Source: Phanerochaete sordida | Taxonomy: Eukaryota; Basidiomycota; Agaricomycetes; Polyporales; Phanerochaetaceae | Assembly (NCBI GenBank): GCA_019973155.2 | Contig: BPQB01000058.1 | Coordinates: 124,001 to 188,000 of the forward strand | DNA length: 64,000 bases | Direction: 5' to 3' | Part shown: one piece after another, positions 33,711 through 44,102 of the stretch | Position numbering within the stretch: position 1 is the stretch's first letter | Layout of the letters: each line of letters begins with the position of its first letter | Made by a program: the position numbers and the translations under genes | Notes under the pieces: generated by a model | What the model was told of the DNA's origin: nothing | The model's database searches: none | Seen by the model: the letters and a program-made list of their open reading frames with translations, nothing else

Positions 33711-34593
33711 GGCTCCGGCCGCGCGTCTCTTTCCGAGCGACGTTCGTCTTTTCGTCATACCCTCTCTTCGTCCTCGGTTATACAACCCGGCGTCGCGATG
33801 CTCGCCAGCTCGGCTTGCCAGATATATTAGCTTAGGCTTTTCTGAAGGCGTACGCTCACCATATCTTTGTTTCTACGCCCCCAAAGTCTCGGCAGGAGGG
33901 CGACATGGCTGCTCGCTGGCAGAGGAGCGCGAAAGCGACGCCTTCGTTCTGCGATGGCTCGCACTGCAAGGGTTGCAAACAGCTGAGTCGCAACAATGGG
34001 ACCATCAGGTAAGCTATACCTCGTCTCCGCCTGATCTCACAGCCCTCATTACCGAGCGATATTGTGCACAGCCTCCGCGGGCATGTGTTGATGAGACAGC
34101 GCGACCGTTCGCTCATCGCGCTCAGGAAGACCTCACAGTGCTATCTTTGCATGCAAGCTTTGTGTTAGCACCGGACAGCGGCAAAATCTGCTTGTGAGTT
34201 CATGATGAACGCCGCGCCCGGCGTGTGTACTACGCACGACTCACGGGCTGCGATCCAGGGCCCGGGAGAAGCGCTGCCGCGCGCGAAACTGGAGCTCAGC
34301 AATGCACTTTGCATTCGGACTCGTTGCACACACATCTATTGGTTCCTTGGCCCAAACGCTCTACACGTCACAGCGCAGATCCCAGGGCAGCGGCACGCCG
34401 AAACATACGGATTCTGTGTCACGTCGATCCCGGCCATCGCTTGTCGCTTCCGCCGCTATCGCGCGGAGGCTTCTTGCCGCCAAGGGTAGCTTCTCGTGAT
34501 GCCATCGCACATCTCCCTCTACATGAGCTGGTATCTTTCAAATGGTCGAGCGGCGTTCACAGCCATACCCAACGGACGGGACTCGCCGGTGAG

Positions 34594-34599
34594 TATATA
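34594..34599 (+). promoter_or_regulatory. TATA box of DUF6533 copy E
   Basis: TATATA in GTGAGTATATACCGTC, 86 bp before the ATG; the same block lies 86 bp before copy F. Confidence 0.5.
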
Positions 34600-34679
34600 C
34601 CGTCTTCGCAGCCCTAGGCCCTCAGGGAAACCTGCGTTCCTTTAGGTCTGCTGCTCTTTACAACCTCCACTCGACCCCC

Positions 34680-36402
34680 ATGGACCCGTCCAGCGATGAG
34701 ATTATGCAGATCCTGCAGCTGATGTACGCCGTCGTACCTCGACGACGCACGATAACGCGTGCTAATTCCGTCCATACAGACGCACCGGCGGCTACGTGGG
34801 CTATTCAGTCATGTGTATGTATTCGTGCGTCTCTGCTTCCTCGTGCTAAGCAATCTTCTCTTTCTAGGTATTGTTCTGTACGAGCTTGTCATCACAATCA
34901 ACCAAGAGATTGAGGTCGTCTGGAAGAGAAACTTCACCATCGCCTCGCTGCTGCTCTTGAGCACACGCTGGCTCATGATTGTCAACCCGATTGTTGGCAA
35001 TTTCTCGGGCGAGACGATGTGTAAGTCAGCACCGCCTTTCCACCACTCTACAGCGCTCATGTGCTCTTCCTCAGAAGACCCCCCGCGTCACGCGCGCTCG
35101 GAGCTACGCTGAATACACGAACAGATGCAGGCCGCTGTACACCCTGACCATCGTCGTCTACGCCGTGATCACGTTCATGGTCTCACGTACGTCCATACTC
35201 TTAGCCGTCCAGGCAGCACGAGGCTCATCTTCTGCAGTTTTCCCTGCCCTGCGCATATACGCGATCTGGAAAGGAACGAAAGTCGGACTGGTCTTCCCTC
35301 CAATAATCTTCGCGCTAGGCGCGGTTGCCATCGGGACGAACATCGTGAGCTCCCCCTAATCTAGGCGATACGCCAGAACGCTGAAGGCTATCGCAGTTCG
35401 GCCTCACCCGGAGCACGGTCATGTATGATCCACTGTTTGACACATGTGTTCAGGCGAGCAGTGTCTCGCCGCATGTCAGCACAATGTACGCGTCTGTGCT
35501 ACCCTGAGCTCTGCCCTTCGCTCACAAGTGCTCGCAGATGTACGTCTTTCTCTCGGGCCAAGTCGCCGCGGCCCAGCAAGCAGGTCTTGCTGACACTTGC
35601 GCTCAGTGCTCTACCTCACCAGGCTCAGCGCAATTGCTGCTAACGTTCTGGCGCTGGCGCTCACGTGGATCCGCTCGTTCCGGTACTTGCAGCAGGCGCA
35701 CCAGCTCCAAGACGGCGGCTCGTCGCTGACTATGATCCTCCTTCGTGATGGTACGGATTCAAGCCCTCGTGTCTCCTTCGGTCTTCTGACTCACGGTGGT
35801 TCTGCTAGGCACAACATACTTCGGGTATGACAGCACGCTTTTTCACGTCACCATCATCTCATTCCCACTCAAGTGCGCTCCTCGTCATCGACATCCTCCA
35901 GCTGGTCACATTCACCGCCGCATCTAACCTCTCTATGGTACGCCTGCCTCCTCCCGCGCAGCGCGCCCAGCTGAACGCCACGCCCAGCCGACATACGTCG
36001 TGCCCTTCCTAGACTCCCTGGTACGCCCTCCCCATCCCTCATCTCTGCATCCGCCCCCGCTGACGCAGCCCGCAGCCCGCGCTGCTCACGCAGCGCTTCA
36101 TGCTCAACCTGCGCCAGCTGCGCGGCACGCGCGACGCCGCGGACACCGCGCCCGCGTCGCGCCTCACGCTCAGCTTCCGCACGCCCACGGGCTTCCTCGG
36201 GAACGCCGGCGAGGACCTCGATTATGGGAGCTATGAGGAGGAGGAGGATGGGACGCTCGGGGGTGGGGGGTACCAGGGTTCGATTCGGCGGTCGCGGTCA
36301 AGGCTTGATGGGGAGGCGAAAGCTGCGGGTGCGGATGGGCTGGAGGCTGGTTGTTCAAATGGTGATTTTGTGTCGGCTTCTGGGCACGTCCTGGCGATAT
36401 GA
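34680..36402 (+). CDS. DUF6533 seven-helix membrane protein, copy E (tandem duplicate of F)
   Basis: Starts MDPSSDEIMQILQLI, then RTGGYVGYSVMC and IVLYELVITINQEIEVVWKRNF with LLLLSTRWLMIVNPIVGNFSG (DUF6533). CRPLYTLTIVVYAVITFMVS follows, then FPALRIYAIWKGTKVGL, GAVAIGTNI, a loop with FDTCVQASSVSPH, RLSAIAANVLALALTWIRSF, MILLRDG, GALLVIDILQLVTFTAASN and PTYVVPFLDSL. The C-terminus has LLTQRFMLNLRQLRGTRD, FLGNAGEDLDYG and a Gly-rich charged tail. It is a near-copy of gene F, including promoter and downstream sequence. Exons traced are open. The last helices are separated by very short exons. Confidence 0.87.
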
Positions 36403-36660
36403 CGGCTAGGCACCATCTGGGAGGGCGCATGAGCCGGGCGGGTACAGTATATTCTACCTGTAAGTCGGTATCAAGCTTTCGTTTTTGCATGACAGCTGAA
36501 ATTGAGGCATAGAATATTATTTCCAGTGATCCTTGGGAGCACATGGACGAGAGGAACGTGCATCGAATGTTCAGGGCGGACTAGATGCGAATCTAAAATT
36601 ACGAACAGACTATCGGACATATCTCCTTATTACGGACATCGTAGTAATCTTAACGACCAT
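36403..36660. other. 3' flank of DUF6533 copy E, end of the duplicated unit
   Basis: This sequence parallels 40622-40878 downstream of copy F. The match ends abruptly at 36660, where a G1 peptidase fragment begins. Confidence 0.6.
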
Positions 36661-36746
36661 CGAGAGCCCGAGCTCGCTCTGCCAGCAGGACGCGGAGTGG
36701 ATCGTCGAGAACTTCGAAGGGGGCGGTGCGCTCGTCCCCTTCGCGG
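36661..36746 (+). pseudogene. Isolated fragment of a G1 peptidase exon
   Basis: About 86 bp encode SPSSLCQQDAEWIVENFEGG and ALVPFA, the block around the catalytic Glu of family G1. Nothing of the rest of the gene is present on either side. It is very similar to the same block in the split G1 gene (43.8-43.9 kb) and the relic at 61.3 kb. It begins exactly where the E/F duplication stops matching. Confidence 0.85.
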
Positions 36747-37833
36747 AAATATAATGTTCGATGTGCCACTCGTCGCATGCGCCACGCCCTTGATATAAAT
36801 TCAACCTGCGGTGCCGTTAGATCAGCTGTGCTTCAAATGTTATCACCACGACGAGGGTTAAACGTCAAACTATATCACAGCCGTACCTTGCAGCTGGTCA
36901 CAGGGAGTGAACATCTCAGCCATCTAGAAGGGTGATGCTTTGAGACTATGAGGACGGGGTAATCTTGCATGTAGCCTTTGCTACCTGATTCCGCTCTTCA
37001 TCGCGAGGCTTGCATGGATTTGGTCGTAAAAAGAACAATCTGCGCGGGGAGAATCGAACCTACCGGCACTGCATCTGCTTCGCGATCGTGTAGCATCATG
37101 TGCGTAGCGATGTTAGTTCGAGTGCAGAAGATGCGAGCGGAACTACCGCGGAACTCCGGGACGCTCGCCCTCGTTGGCGGTGTCCAAACCTATATCAATC
37201 CTAGCATGGCAGCAGCGAAGCCTCGAGAGCGTGGTGGTTGCCACGGCCGTCATAGCGTCAATGGCACAGAGCTGCTCTAGGCGGTAAGCAGTACTCAGGA
37301 CATCGCTTCCCAAAGATGGAAGCATGAGATACACGCTGACCTTCAGGTGATGAGTGCGGGATGTGGATGAGATGCTCCACACAGGGCGGCGTAAATTGCC
37401 GGCACTGGCTAAGACCGAACGTAATGCATCTAATATGAGCCGTGCGATAGCAGGGAACATACAGAACACCTGTCCTGGAATCGCTGGTGTGGGCTCAAGA
37501 TACTCGCATAGCTCGTTGAGCCACTTATCGCATGTGCCACACATTCAGCAGAAGTGTCTCTACAATCTTTTACCCCGGTCAGTATGTCGTCAGATCCACC
37601 ACGACGTCGAGGACGCGGGCTCGGGTCTCGCCTGTAAAGAGCTTGCCAAGGCTTGGAAGCTTTGAAAGCTTGCAGAGCGTTGAAAGATAAATGTGAGCGA
37701 CCTCGTACAATTGTAAGGCTCATACCAGAGTCCAGTGTCGAGCAATATTCGTTTGCTAGGACTCACCCCAGCCTATACAAAGTGGTTGAGCAGCGGAGTC
37801 AGCGGGAAAGAGGCCTTTCCGCCAGCTGAATAA

Positions 37834-37900
37834 TTGGCGCTTCCCTGGTGGCGCTCGGTCGGAGCCGGAAAGTCCACGTGAGCGGAATCCGCTCCGAGCA
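37834..37900 (+). promoter_or_regulatory. Shared upstream motif, copy upstream of DUF6533 F
   Basis: TTCCCTGGTGGCGCTCGG, AGCCGG, CCACGTGAGCGG and CCGCTCCGAG in order, 1.05 kb before the start codon of copy F. Confidence 0.45.
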
Positions 37901-38813
37901 TCCGGTAACGGCGCCTTTTCTTGCAAGAACAGGTTCGACTTTCCACCACGACTTCTGTCTCTACCCTGTTAGATATAACATACTCCTCGGCGCAGGAAAT
38001 ATTGATTCTCGCCAGTCCTACTTTGTGCCTCGCCTGAAGCTGCGCCTGCAGCCCTCGGCCCTTCATAACACGCTTTGACCCACCACACGGCGGCTGGGCT
38101 CGACCGCGGCATGACATCCGCTATTCCCTCTCACGGAGGACCGCGAACACGACACCTTCCGTCCAGGGTGGTCAGAACGATTCCAACGAGCTACAGTATA
38201 GTCATTGCAAGGACAAGTAAGCGACACCTCATTTCCGTCCGGTTTCACAGCCTTCATCATCGAGGGATATTCGTGCACAGCATCCACGGACATGCTTTGA
38301 CGGCATGGCAAGACCACCATCTCATCGCGCTCAGGAAGACACGTACAGTGCTATTTCTACACGAATGCTTGCTTCTGGATCTGGACAGTAACAAACCTCA
38401 GTGAGTTCATGATGAAGGCCGTGCCCGGCGAGTCCGTCGCGCTTAATGTACGGGCTGCGATCCAGGGCCCGGGAGAAGTGCAGCCCCCTGCGAAACTCTA
38501 TACTCAGCAGTGGAGAGCTTTGCACTTGGGACTCTCAGCTAGGATTCTGCTCGTTACCGTGGCACAAACCATGCGCACACGTCATAGCGAAGATCCCAGG
38601 CCATTTGCACACCGACACATACGGATCCTGGCTCGACGTCAATCCCGGTCATCGCTTCTCGCTTATTTAGGCTTCACACTGGACCATATTACCGCGAAGG
38701 TTAACCTCTGATGGTCCCATCGCACATCTCTTTCACAGGCTCTACATGAGTTCACATCTATCAAAGGGTCTGGCGGCGTACACAGCCATGCGCGTCGGAT
38801 AGACCTCAGTGAG

Positions 38814-38820
38814 TATATAT
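38814..38820 (+). promoter_or_regulatory. TATA box of DUF6533 copy F
   Basis: TATATAT in GTGAGTATATATCGTC, 86 bp before the ATG. Confidence 0.5.
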
Positions 38821-38899
38821 CGTCCTCGCCGCCCGCAAATCTCATGAAAAATTGCGTCTCTCCAGCTCTGCTGCTGTTTCCAACCATCACTCGACTCCC

Positions 38900-40621
38900 A
38901 TGGACCCGTCCACCGATGAGATTTTGCAGATTTTGCAGCTGATGTACGCGGTCGTACCTCAACGACGCACGATAACGCGTGCTGACTCCGTCCACACAGA
39001 CGCACCGGCGGCTACGTGGGCTATTCAGTCATGTGTATGTGCTCGTGCACATCTGCGTCCTCGCGCTAAGCAATGTTCCCTCTCTAGGTCTTGTTCTGTA
39101 CGAGCTTGTCATCACAATCAACCAAGAAATCGAGGTCGTCTGGAAGAGAAAGTTTACCATCACCTCGCTGCTGCTCTTGAGTACCCGCTGGCTTATGATA
39201 GTCAACCCGATTGTTGGCAATTTTTCGGGCGAGACGATGTGTGAGTCAGTCTCGTCGAACCACCATTTCTGCAGCACTCAGACGATCTTCTTCAGAAGAC
39301 GTTCCACGTCGAGCGCGCTCAGAGCTGCACTGAATACATGAACAGATGCAGACCGCTGTATACTCTGACCATTATTATCTACGCAGTGATAACGTTCATG
39401 GTCTCACGTACGTCCATACTCTTTGCCGTCCAGGCGACACGAGGCTCATCTTCTGCAGTCTTCCCCGCCCTACGCATCTACGCGATCTGGAAAGAAACGA
39501 AAATCGGACTGGTCTTTCCTCCAATAATATTCCTGCTCGGCGCGGTCGCCATCGGGACGAACATCGTGAGCCTCGCGGAGCCAGACCTTGCGCCAGAGCG
39601 CTGATAGCCACCGCAGTTCGACCTCACCCGGAGCACGGTTATGTACGACCCGGTGCTCGATACCTGCGTCCAGGCCAGCAGATATTCGCTGCATGTTAGC
39701 ACAATGTACGCGTCTGTGCTACCCTGCGCACTGCTCGTCGCTCACAGCTGCCCGCAGATGTATGCCATTTTCTCTGGCCAAGTTACCGTGGCTGCGGAAA
39801 CCAGGCCTTGCTGACACTTGCGCCCAGTACTCTACCTGACCAGGCCCACCGCAATCGCCGCTAACGTTCTGGCGCTGGTGCTCACCTGGATGCGCTCATT
39901 CCGGCACTTGCGACAGGTGCACCAGCTTCAAGACGACGGCACATCGCTGACAGTGGTGCTATTGCGAGACGGTACGACTCTTCGCCTTCGTGTACGCCTC
40001 GGTCGTCTGACTCGCGGTTGGTCCGCTAGGCACAACGTACTTCGGGTACGGCAGCATGTTTCTTCGTCGTCGCTATCTCATCTACTCCTCCAGTGCGCTC
40101 CTCGTCATCGACATCCTCCAGCTAGTCACGTTCACCGCTGCGACTAGTATCTCCATGGTACGCCTGCCTCTGTCCGCAAGCCACGCATAAGTAAAGTAAC
40201 TCGCACAGCCGACCTACGTGGCGCCGTTCCTGGACACGCTGGTACGCCAGCCCCAGCCCTCCCCAGCCACCCACGCTGACGCCTCCCGCAGCCCGCCTTG
40301 CTCACACAGCGCTTCATGCTCAACCTGCGCCAGCTCCACGGCACGCGGGACACCGCGGACACCGCGCCCGTCTCGCGCCTCACGCTCAGCTTCCGCGCGC
40401 CGACAGACCTCCTCGGGAACGCCGGCGAGGATCTAGATTATGGGAGCTACGATGAGCGTGGCTCAGACGGTACGCTAGAGCGCGGTGGGTACCAGGGTTC
40501 GGGTGAGCGGCCGCTGTCGACGCTGGGAGAGGAGCCGAAGTCTGCGAGCGCGGATGGCTTGGAGGGCGGCTGCTCGAATGGTGACGGCGTACCAGGTTCT
40601 GGTGCCGTACTGGCGATATGA
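38900..40621 (+). CDS. DUF6533 seven-helix membrane protein, copy F (tandem duplicate of E)
   Basis: Starts MDPSTDEILQILQLI. The DUF6533 block is LVLYELVITINQEIEVVWKRKF with LLLLSTRWLMIVNPIVGNFSG; then CRPLYTLTIIIYAVITFMVS, FPALRIYAIWKETKIGL, GAVAIGTNI, FDLTRSTVMYDPVLDTC, TRPTAIAANVLALVLTWMRSF, VVLLRDGTTYF, VIDILQLVTFTAATSIS and PTYVAPFLDTL. The tail has LLTQRFMLNLRQLHGTRD, DLLGNAGEDLDYG and a charged Gly/Ser end closing GAVLAI. It is alignable with copy E along its full length including introns. Exons traced are open, so both copies appear functional. The biochemical function is unknown. Confidence 0.87.
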
Positions 40622-41345
40622 CCGCGAAGCGACATTTGGGAGCGCGCATGAGCGGAGCGGATAAATTATTGCCACCTGTGAGTCGGTATCAAGCTTTCGT
40701 ATCTGCATGACAGCTCATAAAAAGGGACAGATAGTTATTGCCGCGTCATCCAGGAGCACATGGACCAGACGAACGTGCACCCAGTGCGCAGGGCGGGCCT
40801 AAAGGCGGGCCTAAGATTACGAACAGACTATTGGACATGTCTCTTTATTACGGACGTCGCAGCAATCTTAACGACCATTTCATTCTCTTCTGTTAGCTAA
40901 CCTGTCCGAACCGACTGGTCCACTAATCGCACATGTGTCCTGTGACGATTATGGGAGGCGCGAGCTCACAGTTACAAGGTCTGTAGCATCTGTCGAAAGC
41001 GGATCAATACCACAAGAGTCGGGTGCTTTTAACCACGGGTTCGAGGAGATATTCCGCTGATCAGGATACCATCAGACCTTTCCAGGTACCGCTCCATAAA
41101 CGTTCCTATCCTTGACGATGTGCGCGAGCGCGAGATCGTCGCTCAGGCGGGCTGTATCGCTGCTAGGCACCTTACTCGCTCAAGGGGCGTGTTACAGCCT
41201 AGTTCCGAAGGGGTGAGTTACGCCGTGCATCCATATGGTCGGTGTCAATGGGAAATATGCTGGCATATAGCTCATAAATACCTGCGCAGAGATCGTTGCC
41301 GACCGCGAGCAAACTCTGCACGTCCTGGCTCGGCCTATCTACAAG
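40622..41345. other. Intergenic region before the split G1 peptidase gene
   Basis: The first ~257 bp are the downstream part of the duplicated unit. The remainder holds no recognisable gene. Confidence 0.45.
41273..41280 (+). promoter_or_regulatory. TATA-like box of the split G1 gene
   Basis: CATAAATA lies 73 bp before the ATG, comparable with the TATAAATA of the intact paralogues. Confidence 0.5.
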
Positions 41346-41822
41346 ATGCACCCCCACGCGCTGCTCACCAGCCTTCTCTTCATCACCATCGCCTTCGCGT
41401 TCCCTACCGCGAAGGAGCGTTTTGCCAGTCGCATGGCTCGCCGAGCGCAAGGCGCGGTCTCGGCGCATGGGGGCATCCAGCCGTGCCGGGTGTGCCGATC
41501 CGCAGGCATCTCTCGTCCCAAGATCTCCAACGCTACCCACGACTCGGTCAGCTCAAACTGGGCGGGTGTGGTGCAGAGCAGTGCCCCAGTGAGCCCTCCG
41601 TGGCTTTCGCACTGCGATGTTGCTGACGGGGCCGATACGCCAGGGGACTTGGGAGAGCGTCACCGGCACCTTCGTCCTCCCGCCCACGCTCACTCCTCCC
41701 GCGGGAGAGAGCTGGGGCGCGTCGACCGCGTGGGTAGGCATCGACGGCGACACGTGTGGGACGGCCATCCTGCAGACGGGTGTCGACTTCATGATCGACA
41801 ACGGCGTGACGACGTACGCCGG

Positions 41823-41847
41823 CATCAGCAAAATGTCACCGTCTTGG
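41823..41847 (+). repeat. Left terminal inverted repeat of the transposon
   Basis: 25 bp, perfectly complementary to 43599-43623. Confidence 0.85.
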
Positions 41848-43560
41848 GCGCGTCTTGGGCTTGACGCAACGGTCTTGAGAGTGTCTTGGGCTTGGTGGAC
41901 CGTCTTGACAATTGACTAGGACTTGCTCAGCAGTGATGAAATACAAAATTGACCATAAAATACGTAGAAACTCCGGTATAGTGCAATCAACGTCTGTATT
42001 GGCTCGCGGTGCGCATGGATTGTCCTAAGCAAGCCGGGACGCGACTTCGAATGGGTGAAGCGCCAACTAGTCCCGGGCGCTTTCCTGTCGGGAGCGCCCA
42101 GTTACGGCAGCCCGGGACTTTTGAGTCGCGACTTTGCTCTTCGTTGCCTTCTCCCCTCCGACCTCGCTAAGCACAACCTTTCCCCCTCTCGTATGATCGG
42201 TCTGTGGCGTCGCTGACTGCTTTATAGTAGAGCGTATCAGCTAGGACCTAGATAACGAAAATCCCAGAATCTCTCCCCTTCTCCGTGCTGCTAGCCTTGT
42301 CCCTCCCTCCCGCTGATACCGCAAGGCATCTTCGAACTTACTTGGAATACACTCTACAACAAATCCGGTTCGGAATAGTGAGTAAAAGGTGTTCGCGAGA
42401 GGGGGGTCTCCAGGACCTAGGTCCCAGCTGATACGCTCTAGTATCCTACAACGCAAGACTTCAGACTCCAAAGACGCGCAACACGGCTTGAACGTGGCCC
42501 TAGCTGGCGGAGGAGACGTTGACGGGCAGCCGGAGAGTGAGGTGGCAGGGGATTGGGTACTGCAGTCAGCTGAGCACCATCATGCGCCGTAGGTGGTGTG
42601 TATGCTGTGTGCTTTGCTGCCTGCGATCTTCTGACGAAGGAACAAGTGCAGGTTAGGAGGGCGGCAACGACGCGACCACCGCTGAGGGAGAGGTCAACCG
42701 CAGCGCGGGTTCCTGACAGCGCGTGCGAGGCGCCGGAAAGATGCAGCGGCGGAGGAAGTGGAACGGCGGCTGGACGAAGGACAGCAAGAACGGTGTGTAC
42801 CACTAGTATGTCACTGACGTTGGAGTCGAGTCGGAGTAAACCAGCGCGAAAGAATAACTATACTGACTTCAGTGCATACCCGCCACCCAACGAGCAAACA
42901 ATGAACACGAATGAAGGGGGCACTGCGACGCGCTGCATGCCTTGCGGCCGGAGCAGCGAGGAGGGCCGCACCTAGGCGAGTAACGTCTATGCCCCTGCTC
43001 CCCTGCACCTGCTCCTTACAATGACGCGTCTGCCCAGATGATAGGATCCTGCCGATCGCCAATGAGACGGAATTCTAGGTCGTGCTGAGACCGCAATGGT
43101 AGGTGAGTCAATGTCTTACAATTAACTTAACACCGCGCTGACAGCCCTGAGCAGAGTTCCGTGCACACCTCTGTGCGGCAGTCTGCCTCCAGCATGAGGA
43201 GCGGCGAGATGAACATACTCTGGCCTACGAGCTGGTGCTGGTGTTGCCTATCCCCCACCATGACGGTCGACGTCCTACGCCGCCTGCACAGCGGGTCATG
43301 CGCTGCGCACTGAGACTTCCACCACCTAGCTCCCATGGCGATAGCTATATAGCGTAGATGATTACATGTGTACATAACTCGAATTGAGCAATATATACGT
43401 TTTGAGCAACGATATTGTGGCTATTAAGTGGTCTGGAAGAGTGGCTTGAGCAGGAATTGAACCCAGACGCCTCGTCTTGCCCAAGACCAAACGGTCTTGG
43501 CAAGCCATTTGACCTGGCTGGAATAACACACTCTGACTTGCGGTAAGACGGTGGCTTGAG

Positions 43561-43594
43561 CGTCTTGAGGGTGTTGGCCAACACCCTCAAGACG
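43561..43594. repeat. Perfect 34-bp palindrome next to the right transposon end
   Basis: The left arm CGTCTTGAGGGTGTTGG is followed directly by its complement with no loop. It is built on the same GTCTTG word that fills both transposon ends. Confidence 0.85.
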
Positions 43595-43598
43595 GTCT

Positions 43599-43623
43599 CC
43601 AAGACGGTGACATTTTGCTGATG
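43599..43623 (-). repeat. Right terminal inverted repeat of the transposon
   Basis: 25 bp, perfectly complementary to 41823-41847. Confidence 0.85.
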
Positions 43624-44102
43624 GGTGCGTTCCCCGGGACTGTGTCATACATTCATCCCCTGACGACACTCGCGTAGCCTGGTACGAGTGGTACCCCGAC
43701 TACGCGTACGACTTCACGGGCATCGATCTCAGCGGCTGGGACAGCATCACCGCGACCGTGACCGCGACGAGCCGGACATCGGGCACCGCGACGCTCGAGA
43801 ACACGAGCACCGGGCAGACCGTGTCTGTCGAAATACAAAGTTCAAGCTCGCTCTGCCAGCAGGACGCGGAGTGGATCGTCGAAGACTATGAAGAGGGCGG
43901 CGCGCTCGTGCCCTTCGCGAGCTTCGGCTGGCTGGGCATCACGGGCGCCGTCGCGACGAGCACGAGCGGGACGCAGGCGGATCCCGGCAGCGGGACGGTC
44001 TTCAATATGGAGCAGAACGGGGTGCTCATCGCGACTGCGTACGGTTCGGGGACCAACGTTCTCTTTGCGACTGGGCAGGATATTGGGCAGACAGGCTTTT
44101 GA

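Larger units (their letters stand above)
32006..34679. other. 2.7-kb intergenic region before DUF6533 copy E
   Basis: No confident gene. A short frame near 32938-33064 (VYTATAHRKLHRFRVAKAKLV...) looks coding-like but unrecognised. Two copies of the shared upstream motif occur (33311-33335 region and 33662), and the part from about 33.65 kb on is duplicated upstream of copy F. Confidence 0.45.
36747..38899. other. Intergenic region before DUF6533 copy F
   Basis: No gene is supported in 36.75-37.83 kb. From 37.83 kb on it is the duplicate of the region upstream of copy E, including the shared motif and a small conserved frame near 38.24-38.40 kb. Confidence 0.45.
41823..43623. mobile_element. 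1.8-kb non-autonomous DNA transposon with 25-bp terminal inverted repeats
   Basis: The ends are perfect 25-bp inverted repeats beginning CATCAGCAAAATGTCACC. The flanking bases GG at 41821-41822 and 43624-43625 fit a 2-bp target duplication, and removing the element plus one GG restores the intron donor seen in the paralogues. Both ends carry many GTCTTG(G/A) words as subterminal repeats. No transposase-like frame is visible inside; the largest frames are under 130 codons and unrecognised. The superfamily cannot be fixed; subterminal repeats with a short target duplication recall CACTA-like elements, although the termini are not CACTA. Confidence 0.85.
41346..44102 (+). pseudogene. G1 glutamic peptidase gene (copy 5) split by a DNA transposon
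   Basis: Exon 1 (41346-41588) gives a signal peptide (MHPHALLTSLLFITIAFAFP), AKERFASRMARRAQG and SSNWAGVV. Exon 2 (41644-41821) gives STAWVGIDGDTC and AILQTGVDF with the catalytic Gln. At the expected donor the sequence runs into the terminal repeat of a 1.8-kb element, and the frame then stops at 41919. Beyond the element, the remaining intron leads to exon 3 (43678-44102) with WYEWYPDY, QQDAEWIVEDY (catalytic Glu) and LVPFASFGW. All coding parts are otherwise intact, which implies a recent insertion. Without removal of the whole element the product would lack the Glu half. The tail (NVLFATGQDIGQTGF) differs from copies 1-4 and matches the relic at 61.1 kb. Confidence 0.88.

Noticed and set aside
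37040..37090. Minus-strand tRNA B-box-like sequence (GGTTCGATTCTCC)
   Set aside because: No matching acceptor, D or anticodon stem could be built upstream, so this is not a tRNA gene.
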